From NCBI GenBank assembly GCA_039181495.1, contig JBCDCP010000121.1:1-8474 (forward strand): 8,474 nucleotides of DNA, given 5' to 3'. This document shows, piece by piece, positions 1 through 6,422 of this stretch (within the stretch, counting starts at the first letter, position 1; each line of letters begins with the position of its first letter). A program made the position numbers and the translations under genes. Source of the stretch: JBCDCP01 sp039181495 (GTDB taxonomy: Bacteria; Pseudomonadota; Alphaproteobacteria; Rhizobiales; Tepidamorphaceae). The notes below the pieces were generated by a model. It searched no databases. It worked only from the letters and a program-made list of their open reading frames with translations, and had not been told where the DNA came from.

Positions 1-32
1 CATAAGTTGCACCCCAATACGGGAGGGAAGAC

Positions 33-1037
33 ATGACAGTACCGAGCCTGATCGATCCGTTTCAGCGCGCGATCACCTATTTGCGCGTTTCGGTCACTGA
101 TCGGTGCGATTTCCGCTGTGTCTATTGCATGTCGGAGAACATGACCTTCCTGCCCAAGCGGGACCTGCTGACCCTGGAAGAACTCGACCGGCTGTGTTCG
201 GCCTTTGTCGCCCGAGGCGTACGTAAGCTCCGGATCACTGGTGGCGAGCCGCTCGTACGGCGGGACATCATGACCCTGTTCCGGCAGCTGTCACGTCATC
301 TGGACTCCGGACATCTGGACGAATTGACCGTCACCACCAACGGTTCGCAACTCGCCAAGCACGCCCAGGAACTGGCGCAATGCGGCGTGAAACGCATCAA
401 CGTGTCGATGGATACGCTGGATCCCAGGAAGTTTCAGGAGATCACCCGCTGGGGCAAGCTCGACAAGGTCCTCGACGGCATCGATGCGGCGCTGGCTGCC
501 GGCCTCAAGGTCAAGATCAACGCCGTTGCGCTGAAGGGCGTGAACGCCGACGAGTTCGACAATCTCATTCGTTTCACCCATGACCGCGGCATGGATCTCA
601 CACTCATCGAAACCATGCCGTTGGGCGATATTGAAGGTGACAGGACCGACCAATACCTGCCACTGAGCCTTGTGCGCGCCGATCTTTCTCAGCGCTGGAC
701 CCTCGAAGAGAGCGCCTACAGCACCGCAGGGCCGGCGCGCTATTACACGATCGCCGAGACCGGTGGTCGGCTCGGCATGATCACGCCGATGACCCATAAT
801 TTCTGCGAGAGCTGCAACCGGGTTCGGCTGACCTGCACCGGTACACTCTATATGTGCCTCGGTCAGGATGACGCCGCCGACCTGCGTGGGCCTTTGCGCT
901 CGTCGGAAAGCAATGAACCGCTCTACCGAGCCATCGACGAGGCAATCTCGCGCAAGCCCAAAGGGCATGATTTCGTGATTGATCGCCGGACCAAGCGCCC
1001 AAGCGTGTCACGCCATATGAGTGTGACCGGCGGATAA
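33..1037 (+). CDS. moaA: GTP 3',8-cyclase MoaA (radical SAM, Moco biosynthesis)
   Basis: Catalyses the first step of molybdenum cofactor synthesis in the cytoplasm: radical-SAM rearrangement of GTP to 3',8-cyclo-GTP, which MoaC then turns into cyclic pyranopterin monophosphate. The 334-residue length is normal for the family. The N-terminal SAM cluster motif is C25-x3-C29-x2-C32, and the glycine-rich SAM segment RITGGEP lies at 67-73. The second, GTP-binding cluster is C258-x2-C261-x13-C275, with the usual NRVRLT segment after C261. The chain ends in the Gly-Gly tail that MoaA uses for activity. The start is well supported: GGAGG at 22-26 lies six bases before the ATG. Only 32 bases precede the gene here, so its promoter and upstream partner cannot be judged. 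It ends seven bases from the convergent lysR gene. No moaC is in the window. All motif residues expected of an active enzyme are present. Confidence 0.97.
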   Translation: MTVPSLIDPFQRAITYLRVSVTDRCDFRCVYCMSENMTFLPKRDLLTLEELDRLCSAFVARGVRKLRITGGEPLVRRDIMTLFRQLSRHLDSGHLDELTVTTNGSQLAKHAQELAQCGVKRINVSMDTLDPRKFQEITRWGKLDKVLDGIDAALAAGLKVKINAVALKGVNADEFDNLIRFTHDRGMDLTLIETMPLGDIEGDRTDQYLPLSLVRADLSQRWTLEESAYSTAGPARYYTIAETGGRLGMITPMTHNFCESCNRVRLTCTGTLYMCLGQDDAADLRGPLRSSESNEPLYRAIDEAISRKPKGHDFVIDRRTKRPSVSRHMSVTGG

Positions 1038-1044
1038 CCTGATA

Positions 1045-2016
1045 TCAGGCTGACAGGATCATCGGATTGGCGCTGCCGAGACTACGGGCAGCCGCCGGCG
1101 TTTCCGCCTTGTCACGTTCGATCTCGGCAAACAACCACTGCCGGAACGCCTGAATCTTCGGCCGGTCAGCGGCATCTTCAGGATAGACCAGCCAGAAAGC
1201 CAGATCCGGCACCTGCATCCGCAAAGTGAAGGGCGCTACGAGACGGCCGGTGCGCAAGTCCGCGCGCGACAGGCTTTCGCGCCCCAGGACCACGCCGGCG
1301 CCCTCGATTGCCGCGTCGAGACCGTGGTCGGCATGGCTGAAGTGTAGACCGCGATTGGCGCTGACCAGAGGTGCGCCGGCGGCATTCAGCCAGTCACGCC
1401 AGCCGATTGAGTTTGGCATGTGCAAAATCGAGTCGTCGTGCAGCAGCGGCACATTGGCAAGATCAGGGGGCGATGTGAGATTGGCTTCTCGCGCAAGTGT
1501 GGGGCTGCACAGCGGCAAGACGGCCTCGTCCAGCACCTTTTCGGCGATCAGACCGGGATAGTTGCCGTTGCCGAAGCGGATTCCAACATCGATCCCGTCG
1601 GTGGCAAAGTCCTGCAGTTTGAGGCTGGCGGCGATGCGGATTTCAAGCTCGGGATAATCGTCGACAAAACGATATAGCCGCGGGGCGAGCCATTTGGCCG
1701 CAAAGGCCGGCCCCGACGTGACGACCAGGAGGTCTTCGGGGTTCTGCGGCCTGACGCGCTCCATCGCCTCCGACAGCCGATCAAACCCATCGCGCAATCC
1801 CGGCAGCAGCCGCTCGCCGAACTCCGTGAGGCGGATGGCCCGATTAAGTCGCTCGAACAGTTTGACACCAAGACGGTCCTCAAGCTGCCGAACCTGATGG
1901 CTGAGCGCGGAGGGAGTCACATTGAGCTCTTCGGCCGCCCTGAGGAAGCTCAAATGCCGCGCAGTCGCTTCGAAAGACCTCAGCCAATTGAGTGGCGGTA
2001 AATCGCGCTTTATCAT
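1045..2016 (-). CDS. LysR-family transcriptional regulator, GcvA/AmpR-like
   Basis: Predicted one-component DNA-binding regulator of 323 residues, the usual LysR length. An N-terminal winged helix-turn-helix covers about residues 8-66: a PPLNWLRSFEA opening, then AAEELNVTPSALSHQVRQLE at 27-46 as the helix-turn-helix, then LGVKLFER. An effector-binding domain follows from about residue 95 to 300. The opening and the S-A-L-S-H-Q recognition helix resemble the GcvA/AmpR branch; the ligand cannot be read from sequence. I chose the ATG whose complement is at 2014-2016 because GGAAAA sits six bases upstream. An in-frame ATG at 2094 would add 26 residues unlike any LysR N-terminus and would run across the 2047-2063 inverted repeat. 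LysR regulators commonly act on a divergent neighbour, so the small gene at 2248, and perhaps the transporter after it, are candidate targets (inference). Its stop is seven bases from the moaA stop. Confidence 0.93.
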   Translation of the reverse strand: MIKRDLPPLNWLRSFEATARHLSFLRAAEELNVTPSALSHQVRQLEDRLGVKLFERLNRAIRLTEFGERLLPGLRDGFDRLSEAMERVRPQNPEDLLVVTSGPAFAAKWLAPRLYRFVDDYPELEIRIAASLKLQDFATDGIDVGIRFGNGNYPGLIAEKVLDEAVLPLCSPTLAREANLTSPPDLANVPLLHDDSILHMPNSIGWRDWLNAAGAPLVSANRGLHFSHADHGLDAAIEGAGVVLGRESLSRADLRTGRLVAPFTLRMQVPDLAFWLVYPEDAADRPKIQAFRQWLFAEIERDKAETPAAARSLGSANPMILSA

Positions 2017-2046
2017 CACGTGTTTTCCGGTGACAGCCAAACTACT

Positions 2047-2063
2047 GAAATTGATATAATTTC
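2047..2063. repeat. Perfect 6-bp inverted repeat GAAATT-N5-AATTTC, candidate operator
   Basis: A 17-base perfect dyad lies 31-47 bases upstream of the chosen lysR start codon. It contains a perfect TATAAT on the + strand (2055-2060). Its arms and 5-base spacer suit a dimeric regulator. The classic LysR T-N11-A pattern is not centred in it, but one copy occurs nearby (T2072 to A2084, with ATCT-N5-AGAT at 2071-2083). Autoregulation by the adjacent LysR protein is a reasonable inference, not shown. Confidence 0.4.
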
Positions 2064-2103
2064 TCTTAACATCTGAACTAGATAAGCCATGCACTCACCA
2101 CAT

Positions 2104-2127
2104 GGAAAAAGTTCACATGATTTTTCC
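2104..2127. repeat. Inverted repeat GGAAAAA-N10-TTTTTCC in the lysR / small-gene divergent region
   Basis: Seven-base perfect arms (2104-2110 and 2121-2127) flank a ten-base spacer. It lies about 90 bases upstream of lysR and 120 bases upstream of the small gene. No T-run follows the right arm beyond the arm itself, and the stem is A/T-rich, so a terminator is unlikely. It may be a second protein-binding site in the divergent promoter region, or chance in an AT-rich patch. Confidence 0.3.
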
Positions 2128-2231
2128 TCATCTGTCAGAGCACATCTTTGCGTTTGTCGCAAGGCGTCGCGATCCCTAATTTGGCGTCATACCCGGCGGC
2201 ACTGATTGGCCCTCGCCAACACACCGCCAAA

Positions 2232-2239
2232 CAAGAGGA
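2232..2239 (+). promoter_or_regulatory. Ribosome binding site deciding the small gene's start
   Basis: The purine run reads CAAGAGGAGC, with AAGAGGAG eight bases before the ATG at 2248. It selects that ATG over the in-frame upstream ATG at 2206, which has no comparable site. It is one of the best Shine-Dalgarno sequences in the window and supports real translation of the short gene. Confidence 0.7.
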
Positions 2240-2247
2240 GCAAAGCC

Positions 2248-2442
2248 ATGAGCCGTTTTGACAATCGCTTCGACACCGCAATCGATCCCCTCGACCTCGA
2301 TGCAGAGACGATCGAGCGGCTGGTGGCGAGAGGCCGCCATGAACGGTCCAAAGCCATTCATGCCATGTTCGCCAGGCTTTTCCGCTCTAAAGACCGGACC
2401 GAGCAAGAGCCGATGCTTGGCGGACAGACCGCCCACTGCTGA
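2248..2442 (+). CDS. Small hypothetical protein, 64 residues, charged amphipathic helix
   Basis: I do not recognise this gene with confidence. Three features argue that it is real: the strong ribosome binding site, a near-ideal terminator 62 bases after the stop, and no competing gene in the interval. The protein has an acidic N-terminal third (D/E-rich to about residue 24). A likely single helix follows, rich in Arg/Lys (about 18-47), with IERLV, AIHAMF and ARLFR as hydrophobic faces. A short polar tail ends in cysteine. There is no signal peptide and no membrane segment, so it is probably cytoplasmic. The layout recalls other short arginine-rich alphaproteobacterial proteins (DUF1127- or RSP_7527-like), but I cannot assign it to either. 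It is probably a single-gene transcript divergent from lysR. Possible roles are a small regulator or RNA/protein-binding adaptor; this is speculation. Confidence 0.72.
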   Translation: MSRFDNRFDTAIDPLDLDAETIERLVARGRHERSKAIHAMFARLFRSKDRTEQEPMLGGQTAHC

Positions 2443-2503
2443 TCATACCGTCTAAGCCGGGCGCCCAGCGGCCGGCCGAAATCCCCACCTCCCGGGACAT
2501 TCG

Positions 2504-2534
2504 GGGCCAGCCAGAAATGGCTGGCCCTTTTTTT
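2504..2534 (+). terminator. Strong intrinsic terminator after the small gene
   Basis: A perfect ten-base stem (GGGCCAGCCA at 2504-2513 with TGGCTGGCCC at 2518-2527) closes on a GAAA tetraloop and runs straight into seven T residues (2528-2534). The GNRA-type loop and GC-rich stem make this an unusually stable rho-independent terminator. It should separate the small gene from the transporter 110 bases downstream, which therefore probably has its own promoter unless the terminator is read through conditionally. Confidence 0.93.
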
Positions 2535-2644
2535 GTGTTCAGCGGCCAAGTGTTGTTGTTGCGCTTGATCGCCAACCGGCACCGCGATACCGGCATTGTC
2601 TGCCTCATGATCTGAAGGCAGCGGACCATCCGAGGCGCGAGACC

Positions 2645-3559
2645 GTGACCGCATCGACCATCAGCCAGCCCGATCACGGCGCGCACAACAACGGCCGCGC
2701 CATCGCAGCCATCCTGCTGGCGATGTTTGGCTTCATCACCAATGACGTGGTGGTCAAACTGTTGACGGAACAGATGCCGCTGCCCTCGGTGATCGTCTAT
2801 CGCGGGCTGATCGCCTGCGTGCTGCTGGCGGTCCTAACATGGGCGTTCGGTCAGATGCGCCCGGTTCCGACCAGAGGTCGGGGCATGATCGGTCTGAGAT
2901 GCGTCGGCGAAATTGGCGCCACTGTTTTCTACCTGACAGCGCTGACGCTGATGCCGATCGCCAATGCCACCGCCATACTGCAGGCGATTCCGCTGATCAT
3001 GGTGGCGTGCGCTGCTGTCATTCTCGGTGAACGGGTGGGCTGGCGGCGCTGGTCTGCGGTCATCATCGGCTTTGTCGGAATGCTGCTGGTCATTCAGCCT
3101 GGCGCCGATGGTTTTGATCAGACCGCAATTGTTGCGTTGCTGGCGCTCAGTTTTCTCACCATTCGTGACTTATCCACCCGGTTTATCCCGTCCACCATCC
3201 CCTCCCTCATGGTGACGTTGATCTCGATGATTGCGGTCACCATCGCCGGGATCGTCTGGGCCGGGATCACCGGTGAACTGGTGATTCCAACCGGCCGGCA
3301 GCTCGCGATGATGGCTGCTGCGGCGCTGTTGCTATCCATTGGATTCTGGGGAATCACGGTTGGCATGCGGCTCGGTCAACTGGCCACGGTCGCGCCGTTC
3401 CGCTACTCGATCATCCTTTGGGCCATCCTGCTCGGATACCTGGTTTGGGGCGATGTGCCTGATCTGGCGCGGCTACTGGGAATCGTCATGATTGTCGGGT
3501 CGGGCCTGTTTGTGATGTACCGCGAACGCGTCAGAGACCAGCAGAGCAAATCACACTGA
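2645..3559 (+). CDS. DMT-superfamily transporter, EamA family
   Basis: Predicted inner-membrane drug/metabolite transporter of 304 residues, typical for the ten-helix EamA group. Two tandem EamA repeats are visible. The first is about 20-150, including the hallmark run ATAILQAIPLI (109-119), ILGER (126-130) and a following helix ending in VIQPG. The second is about 160-292, with PFRYS at 251-255 and LVWGDVPD at 266-273. Helices are strongly hydrophobic and the C-terminal tail is basic, as expected for a cytoplasmic end. The start is a GTG at 2645, with GAGG (2632-2635) nine bases before it; the next in-frame ATG would cut the first helix. Substrate is unknown: EamA proteins export or import amino acids, metabolites or nucleotide derivatives. 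It is not a molybdate transporter type. Control by the nearby LysR is possible, but the terminator lies between. It ends two bases from the convergent mrp gene. Confidence 0.9.
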   Translation: MTASTISQPDHGAHNNGRAIAAILLAMFGFITNDVVVKLLTEQMPLPSVIVYRGLIACVLLAVLTWAFGQMRPVPTRGRGMIGLRCVGEIGATVFYLTALTLMPIANATAILQAIPLIMVACAAVILGERVGWRRWSAVIIGFVGMLLVIQPGADGFDQTAIVALLALSFLTIRDLSTRFIPSTIPSLMVTLISMIAVTIAGIVWAGITGELVIPTGRQLAMMAAAALLLSIGFWGITVGMRLGQLATVAPFRYSIILWAILLGYLVWGDVPDLARLLGIVMIVGSGLFVMYRERVRDQQSKSH

Positions 3560-3561
3560 AA

Positions 3562-4752
3562 TCAGGCGGTCTCTCCGACCGGCTCGACCACGATGCGCGG
3601 CGGCTTCCTGCCCGAGGATGCTCGTCCCTGAAGCCCCGACCACACCTGACCAGCGATATCGCGAAACAGCGCGGCATAGGCGCTGTCCGGCTCGGCGACG
3701 ACTGGCGGGTTACCCCGGTCCGACAGTTCCCGGATCGCCATATGCAGCGGAACCGCGCCAAGAAACGGCACGCCGAGCTTCTCTGCTTCCTGTTGGGCTC
3801 CGCCCGTGCCGAAAATGTCGGACCGGTCACCACAGGTCGGGCACAGGAAGTAGCTCATATTCTCCACGATGCCGAGCAGCGGCACAGAGGTCTTCTGGAA
3901 CATCGCCACGCCTTTGCGTGCATCGATCAGTGCGAGGTCCTGCGGCGTCGACACAATGACCGCACCGGACAGCGGTACCTGCTGGGCCATGGTCAGCTGG
4001 GCGTCACCGGTACCTGGCGGCATATCGACCACCAGAACATCGAGCTCGCCCCAGGCCACTTCGCGGAGCATCTGGGTAATCGCCGATCCGACCATCGGCC
4101 CGCGCCAGACCATGGGGGTCGACTCGTCGACCATGAACCCCATCGACATCAGCTTCAGACCATGAGCCTCCATCGGGATGATGGTACGGCCCTCGCCCTT
4201 GCCTGGCTTGCCGGACGCCCCGAACAGCCGGGGTTGTGACGGCCCATAGATGTCGGCATCCAACACGCCGACCCTGAGACCCAGCGCCGCCAGCCCCAGG
4301 GCCAGATTGGCAGTTATTGTCGATTTGCCGACACCGCCTTTGCCGGATGCCACGGCGATTACATTCTTGATGCCTGGGAGAGGATCGCCAGCGCTGGCCG
4401 GGGGCGCGGCACCTCCACTCCGAGGGCCCGAGGTAGAGGCAGGTGGTGTCGGGATGGTGCGGCCCGCGGTGGCAGCGACAGGCGACTGCATGCGTGCGCC
4501 GGCAGACTCCGCGGTAAGGGTTACGAATGCCTCGGTGATTCCTTCGATTTCAAGCGTTGCCCGTTGTGCCGCACGGCGCAGCGGATCGAGGTTCTCGGCA
4601 TCGTCCGCGGGCACCGTGATCGAGAACATCGCCCGACCGTCCTGCACGAAGATGTCCGAAACCAGACCAAGCGAAACGATATCGCCTTCGAGATTCGGGC
4701 CACGAATGGCCTCGAGTCGCTTTAGAATTGCCGCCTTGATGTCGTTTGACAT
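3562..4752 (-). CDS. apbC: Mrp/NBP35-family iron-sulfur cluster carrier ATPase (ApbC-like)
   Basis: Cytoplasmic ATPase of the Mrp/ApbC/Nbp35 family that binds a labile 4Fe-4S cluster and passes it to target apoproteins. The 396 residues divide into an N-terminal MIP18/DUF59-type domain (about 1-85, with GDIVSLGLV at 23-31), an Ala/Pro/Gly/Ser-rich linker (about 86-127), and a P-loop ATPase domain. The deviant Walker A GKGGVGKS is at 137-144, DADIYGPS at 165-172, and the switch segment VVDMPPGTGD at 241-250. The cluster-binding pair is C304-x2-C307 in FLCPTCG, followed by the family's GTGGAQ. The start is supported by AAGGGG nine bases upstream. It is divergent from fdhD across 129 bases and convergent with the transporter. 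In this setting a link to Fe-S loading of MoaA or formate dehydrogenase is plausible (inference). The symbol apbC (also mrp) is by family resemblance; housekeeping Fe-S delivery is equally possible. Confidence 0.95.
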   Translation of the reverse strand: MSNDIKAAILKRLEAIRGPNLEGDIVSLGLVSDIFVQDGRAMFSITVPADDAENLDPLRRAAQRATLEIEGITEAFVTLTAESAGARMQSPVAATAGRTIPTPPASTSGPRSGGAAPPASAGDPLPGIKNVIAVASGKGGVGKSTITANLALGLAALGLRVGVLDADIYGPSQPRLFGASGKPGKGEGRTIIPMEAHGLKLMSMGFMVDESTPMVWRGPMVGSAITQMLREVAWGELDVLVVDMPPGTGDAQLTMAQQVPLSGAVIVSTPQDLALIDARKGVAMFQKTSVPLLGIVENMSYFLCPTCGDRSDIFGTGGAQQEAEKLGVPFLGAVPLHMAIRELSDRGNPPVVAEPDSAYAALFRDIAGQVWSGLQGRASSGRKPPRIVVEPVGETA

Positions 4753-4881
4753 TCCAAATGGCCCCTTATGTGCCCCTTCCGCAGGTTTGTCATATGAGGA
4801 CCATTTGGGTCAATCTGCGGGGTTGCCGCACACTCCGCGCGCAGGCAAATTGGCTTTCTCAGTAATTGTACGGAAATGGTG
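4753..4881. promoter_or_regulatory. Divergent intergenic region between mrp and fdhD
   Basis: These 129 bases must carry promoters for both mrp (-) and the fdhD operon (+), unless transcription enters from elsewhere. On the - strand a TTGACC hexamer lies at 4813-4808 and could be a -35 element for mrp, but no convincing -10 is spaced correctly. On the + strand the best candidate (TTGCCG 4823-4828, CAAATT 4846-4851, 17-base spacing) matches the -10 consensus poorly. I see no ModE-like or FNR-like palindrome. The function is inferred from geometry. Confidence 0.4.
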
Positions 4882-5781
4882 ATGTCTGCCAATCCCGCGC
4901 CCACGAGCTATCTACTTCGGCCTGATCCTGACGACGAACGATTGTCGGCGCCTGTCATTGGAATCGATGAATCCGGTCAACCTGTCGAGACACGGGTTGT
5001 GACCGAACGCCCGCTGACGCTGTTTCTAAATGCCCAGGAGATCGTCACCATGATGACGATCGGCGATCATCCGGACCTTCTGGCTGTCGGCTACTTGCTC
5101 AATCAGAACATGCTTCGCGCCGATGATGTCATTACCGGTATCGAGCATGATGACGATCTGGACGTGGTCATTGTCCGCACGGAGCGGGCGACGGACTACG
5201 AAACCAAGATGAAGAAGAAGGTCCGCACATCCGGCTGTGCGCAGGGCACAGTGTTCGGCGACGTCATGGAGGGATTCTCCTCTATCGAATTGCCGGAGGA
5301 CGCGATCCTCAAGACATCCTGGCTCGGAGCTTTGACGAAGACCATCAACACAACGCCAAGCCTCTATCTGACGGCCGGAGCCATTCATGGCTGCGTGCTA
5401 TGCCGTGAAGATCAGGCGCTGGTCTATATGGAGGATGTCGGCCGGCACAATGCCGTCGACAAGATCGCCGGCTGGATGCATCTCAACGATGTTCCGGCGG
5501 ATGACAAGATCTTCTACACGACCGGGCGGCTGACCTCTGAGATGGTGATCAAGACCGCAATGATGGGCATCCCGATTCTGGTCTCGCGCTCGGGGTTCAC
5601 AGCCTGGGGTGTCGAGCTTGCGCGGCAGGCCGGATTGACGCTTATCGGAAGAGCGCGCGGCCGGCGGTTCGTGGCGCTGTCAGGCAGCGAGCGCATCATC
5701 TTCGATGCAGAAGACCTGCCGGAAGAAGACGTCAAGCATCGCCGGAAGTCAGCCCGCTACGCGGAGGAGACAAGCGGGTGA
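4882..5781 (+). CDS. fdhD: Formate dehydrogenase accessory sulfurtransferase FdhD
   Basis: FdhD carries sulfur from the cysteine desulfurase to the bis-MGD cofactor before insertion into formate dehydrogenase; it acts in the cytoplasm. From the ATG at 4882 it is 299 residues. Recognisable segments are ERPLTLFLN near 42-50, MTIGDHPDLLAVGYL near 58-72, EDVGRHNAVDKIAG near 184-197 and FYTTGRLTSEMV near 210-221. The start codon region reads ATG GTG ATG; I prefer the third codon because GGAA (4872-4875) is six bases before it, whereas the ATG at 4876 leaves no spacing. The family's cysteine motif is unusual: the SGC cysteine (codon 5236-5238, about residue 119) is followed by A-Q-G, so the second cysteine of the E. 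coli C-x2-C is missing. Another C-x2-C occurs at about 171/174 (HGCVLC). It heads the operon and overlaps mobA by 4 bases. Confidence 0.96.
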   Translation: MSANPAPTSYLLRPDPDDERLSAPVIGIDESGQPVETRVVTERPLTLFLNAQEIVTMMTIGDHPDLLAVGYLLNQNMLRADDVITGIEHDDDLDVVIVRTERATDYETKMKKKVRTSGCAQGTVFGDVMEGFSSIELPEDAILKTSWLGALTKTINTTPSLYLTAGAIHGCVLCREDQALVYMEDVGRHNAVDKIAGWMHLNDVPADDKIFYTTGRLTSEMVIKTAMMGIPILVSRSGFTAWGVELARQAGLTLIGRARGRRFVALSGSERIIFDAEDLPEEDVKHRRKSARYAEETSG

Positions 5782-6422
5782 GTCGACATTCGACAACAGG
5801 CGCTGTGATCCTGGCCGGCGGGTTGGCGCGGCGCATGGGCGGCGGCGACAAGCCGCTTCTTGTGCTGTCCGGCCGCACCATGCTCGACCGCGTGGCTGAA
5901 CGCATTGGTGCACAGGTCAGCTCCGTTATCCTCAACGCCAATGGTGATCCGACACGTTTCGCGTCGAATGGCCTGCCCGTGACACCGGATGGCATTCCTG
6001 GGAACGCAGGACCATTGGCGGGCATTCTGGCGGGGCTTGAGTATTTCCGTGATCATGAGCCCGGCATCGACGCGATGGTGTCCATAGCAGGCGACACGCC
6101 GTTCTTTCCCGATGATCTGGTCGAAACGCTGCTTGGCGCTCAACGTCACAGCGGCATTGCGCTGGCGCAATCGGGCGACAGGGTGCACCCGGTTTTCGGG
6201 CTGTGGCCAGTGGCTCTGGCTGAAGATCTGCGGTACTTTCTGACCGTTGAAGACAATCGCAAAGTGCTGGCCTTCGTCGACCGTCACCCGAACGCACGCG
6301 TGTCGTTTCCGATGGCGAACCTAGGCGCCGAGAGCATTGATCCGTTCTTCAACGTCAACACACCCGAGGACCTCGCGAAGGCCGAGACAATCTTGGCTGC
6401 GAGGGAGGAATTGCCGGTATGA
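5778..6422 (+). CDS. mobA: Molybdenum cofactor guanylyltransferase MobA
   Basis: MobA transfers GMP from GTP to Mo-molybdopterin, giving the molybdopterin guanine dinucleotide used by formate dehydrogenase and other DMSO-reductase-family enzymes. The 214 residues are a normal length for this Rossmann-like nucleotidyltransferase. The GTP-binding signature LAGGLARRMGGGDK is at 12-25, the P-x-D-G region at 70-80 includes GPLAG, the metal-binding GDTPF is at 105-109 with D106 the likely Mg ligand, and NVNTPEDL is at 192-199. The start is GTG, whose last two bases form the fdhD stop (GTGA overlap). GGAGGA at 5763-5768 lies nine bases upstream, so initiation is well supported despite the rare start codon. 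Translation is likely coupled to fdhD, and mobB follows with another 4-base overlap. All expected active-site segments are present. Confidence 0.96.
   Translation: MSRHSTTGAVILAGGLARRMGGGDKPLLVLSGRTMLDRVAERIGAQVSSVILNANGDPTRFASNGLPVTPDGIPGNAGPLAGILAGLEYFRDHEPGIDAMVSIAGDTPFFPDDLVETLLGAQRHSGIALAQSGDRVHPVFGLWPVALAEDLRYFLTVEDNRKVLAFVDRHPNARVSFPMANLGAESIDPFFNVNTPEDLAKAETILAAREELPV

Noticed and set aside
291..968. Long open frame on the - strand opposite moaA (225 codons)
   Set aside because: It lies entirely within moaA, whose motifs are complete, and its translation shows no family features; it is a by-product of GC-rich codon use.
2017..2094. Longer lysR start at 2094
   Set aside because: It adds 26 residues not found in LysR proteins, covers the dyad region, and the start at 2016 has a better-placed ribosome site.
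2146..2164. Hairpin TTGCG-TTTGT-CGCAA upstream of the small gene
   Set aside because: Only five perfect pairs (seven with a wobble), no T-run and no motif; common by chance in this composition.
2206..2247. Longer start for the small gene at 2206
   Set aside because: It would translate through the strong Shine-Dalgarno at 2232-2239 and lacks a site of its own.
2565..2593. Possible promoter for the transporter (TTGATC with a TACCGG-like -10)
   Set aside because: The -35 is fair but the -10 matches poorly at every acceptable spacing; a promoter is expected here, but I cannot place it.
4250..4882. 210-codon open frame on the + strand opposite mrp and running to fdhD
   Set aside because: Low-complexity Ala/Ser/Pro/Arg translation typical of antisense frames; mrp on the other strand has all catalytic motifs.
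5757..6287. 176-codon open frame on the - strand opposite mobA
   Set aside because: It is fully antisense to a well-supported mobA, has no ribosome site I can see, and shows no recognisable domain.
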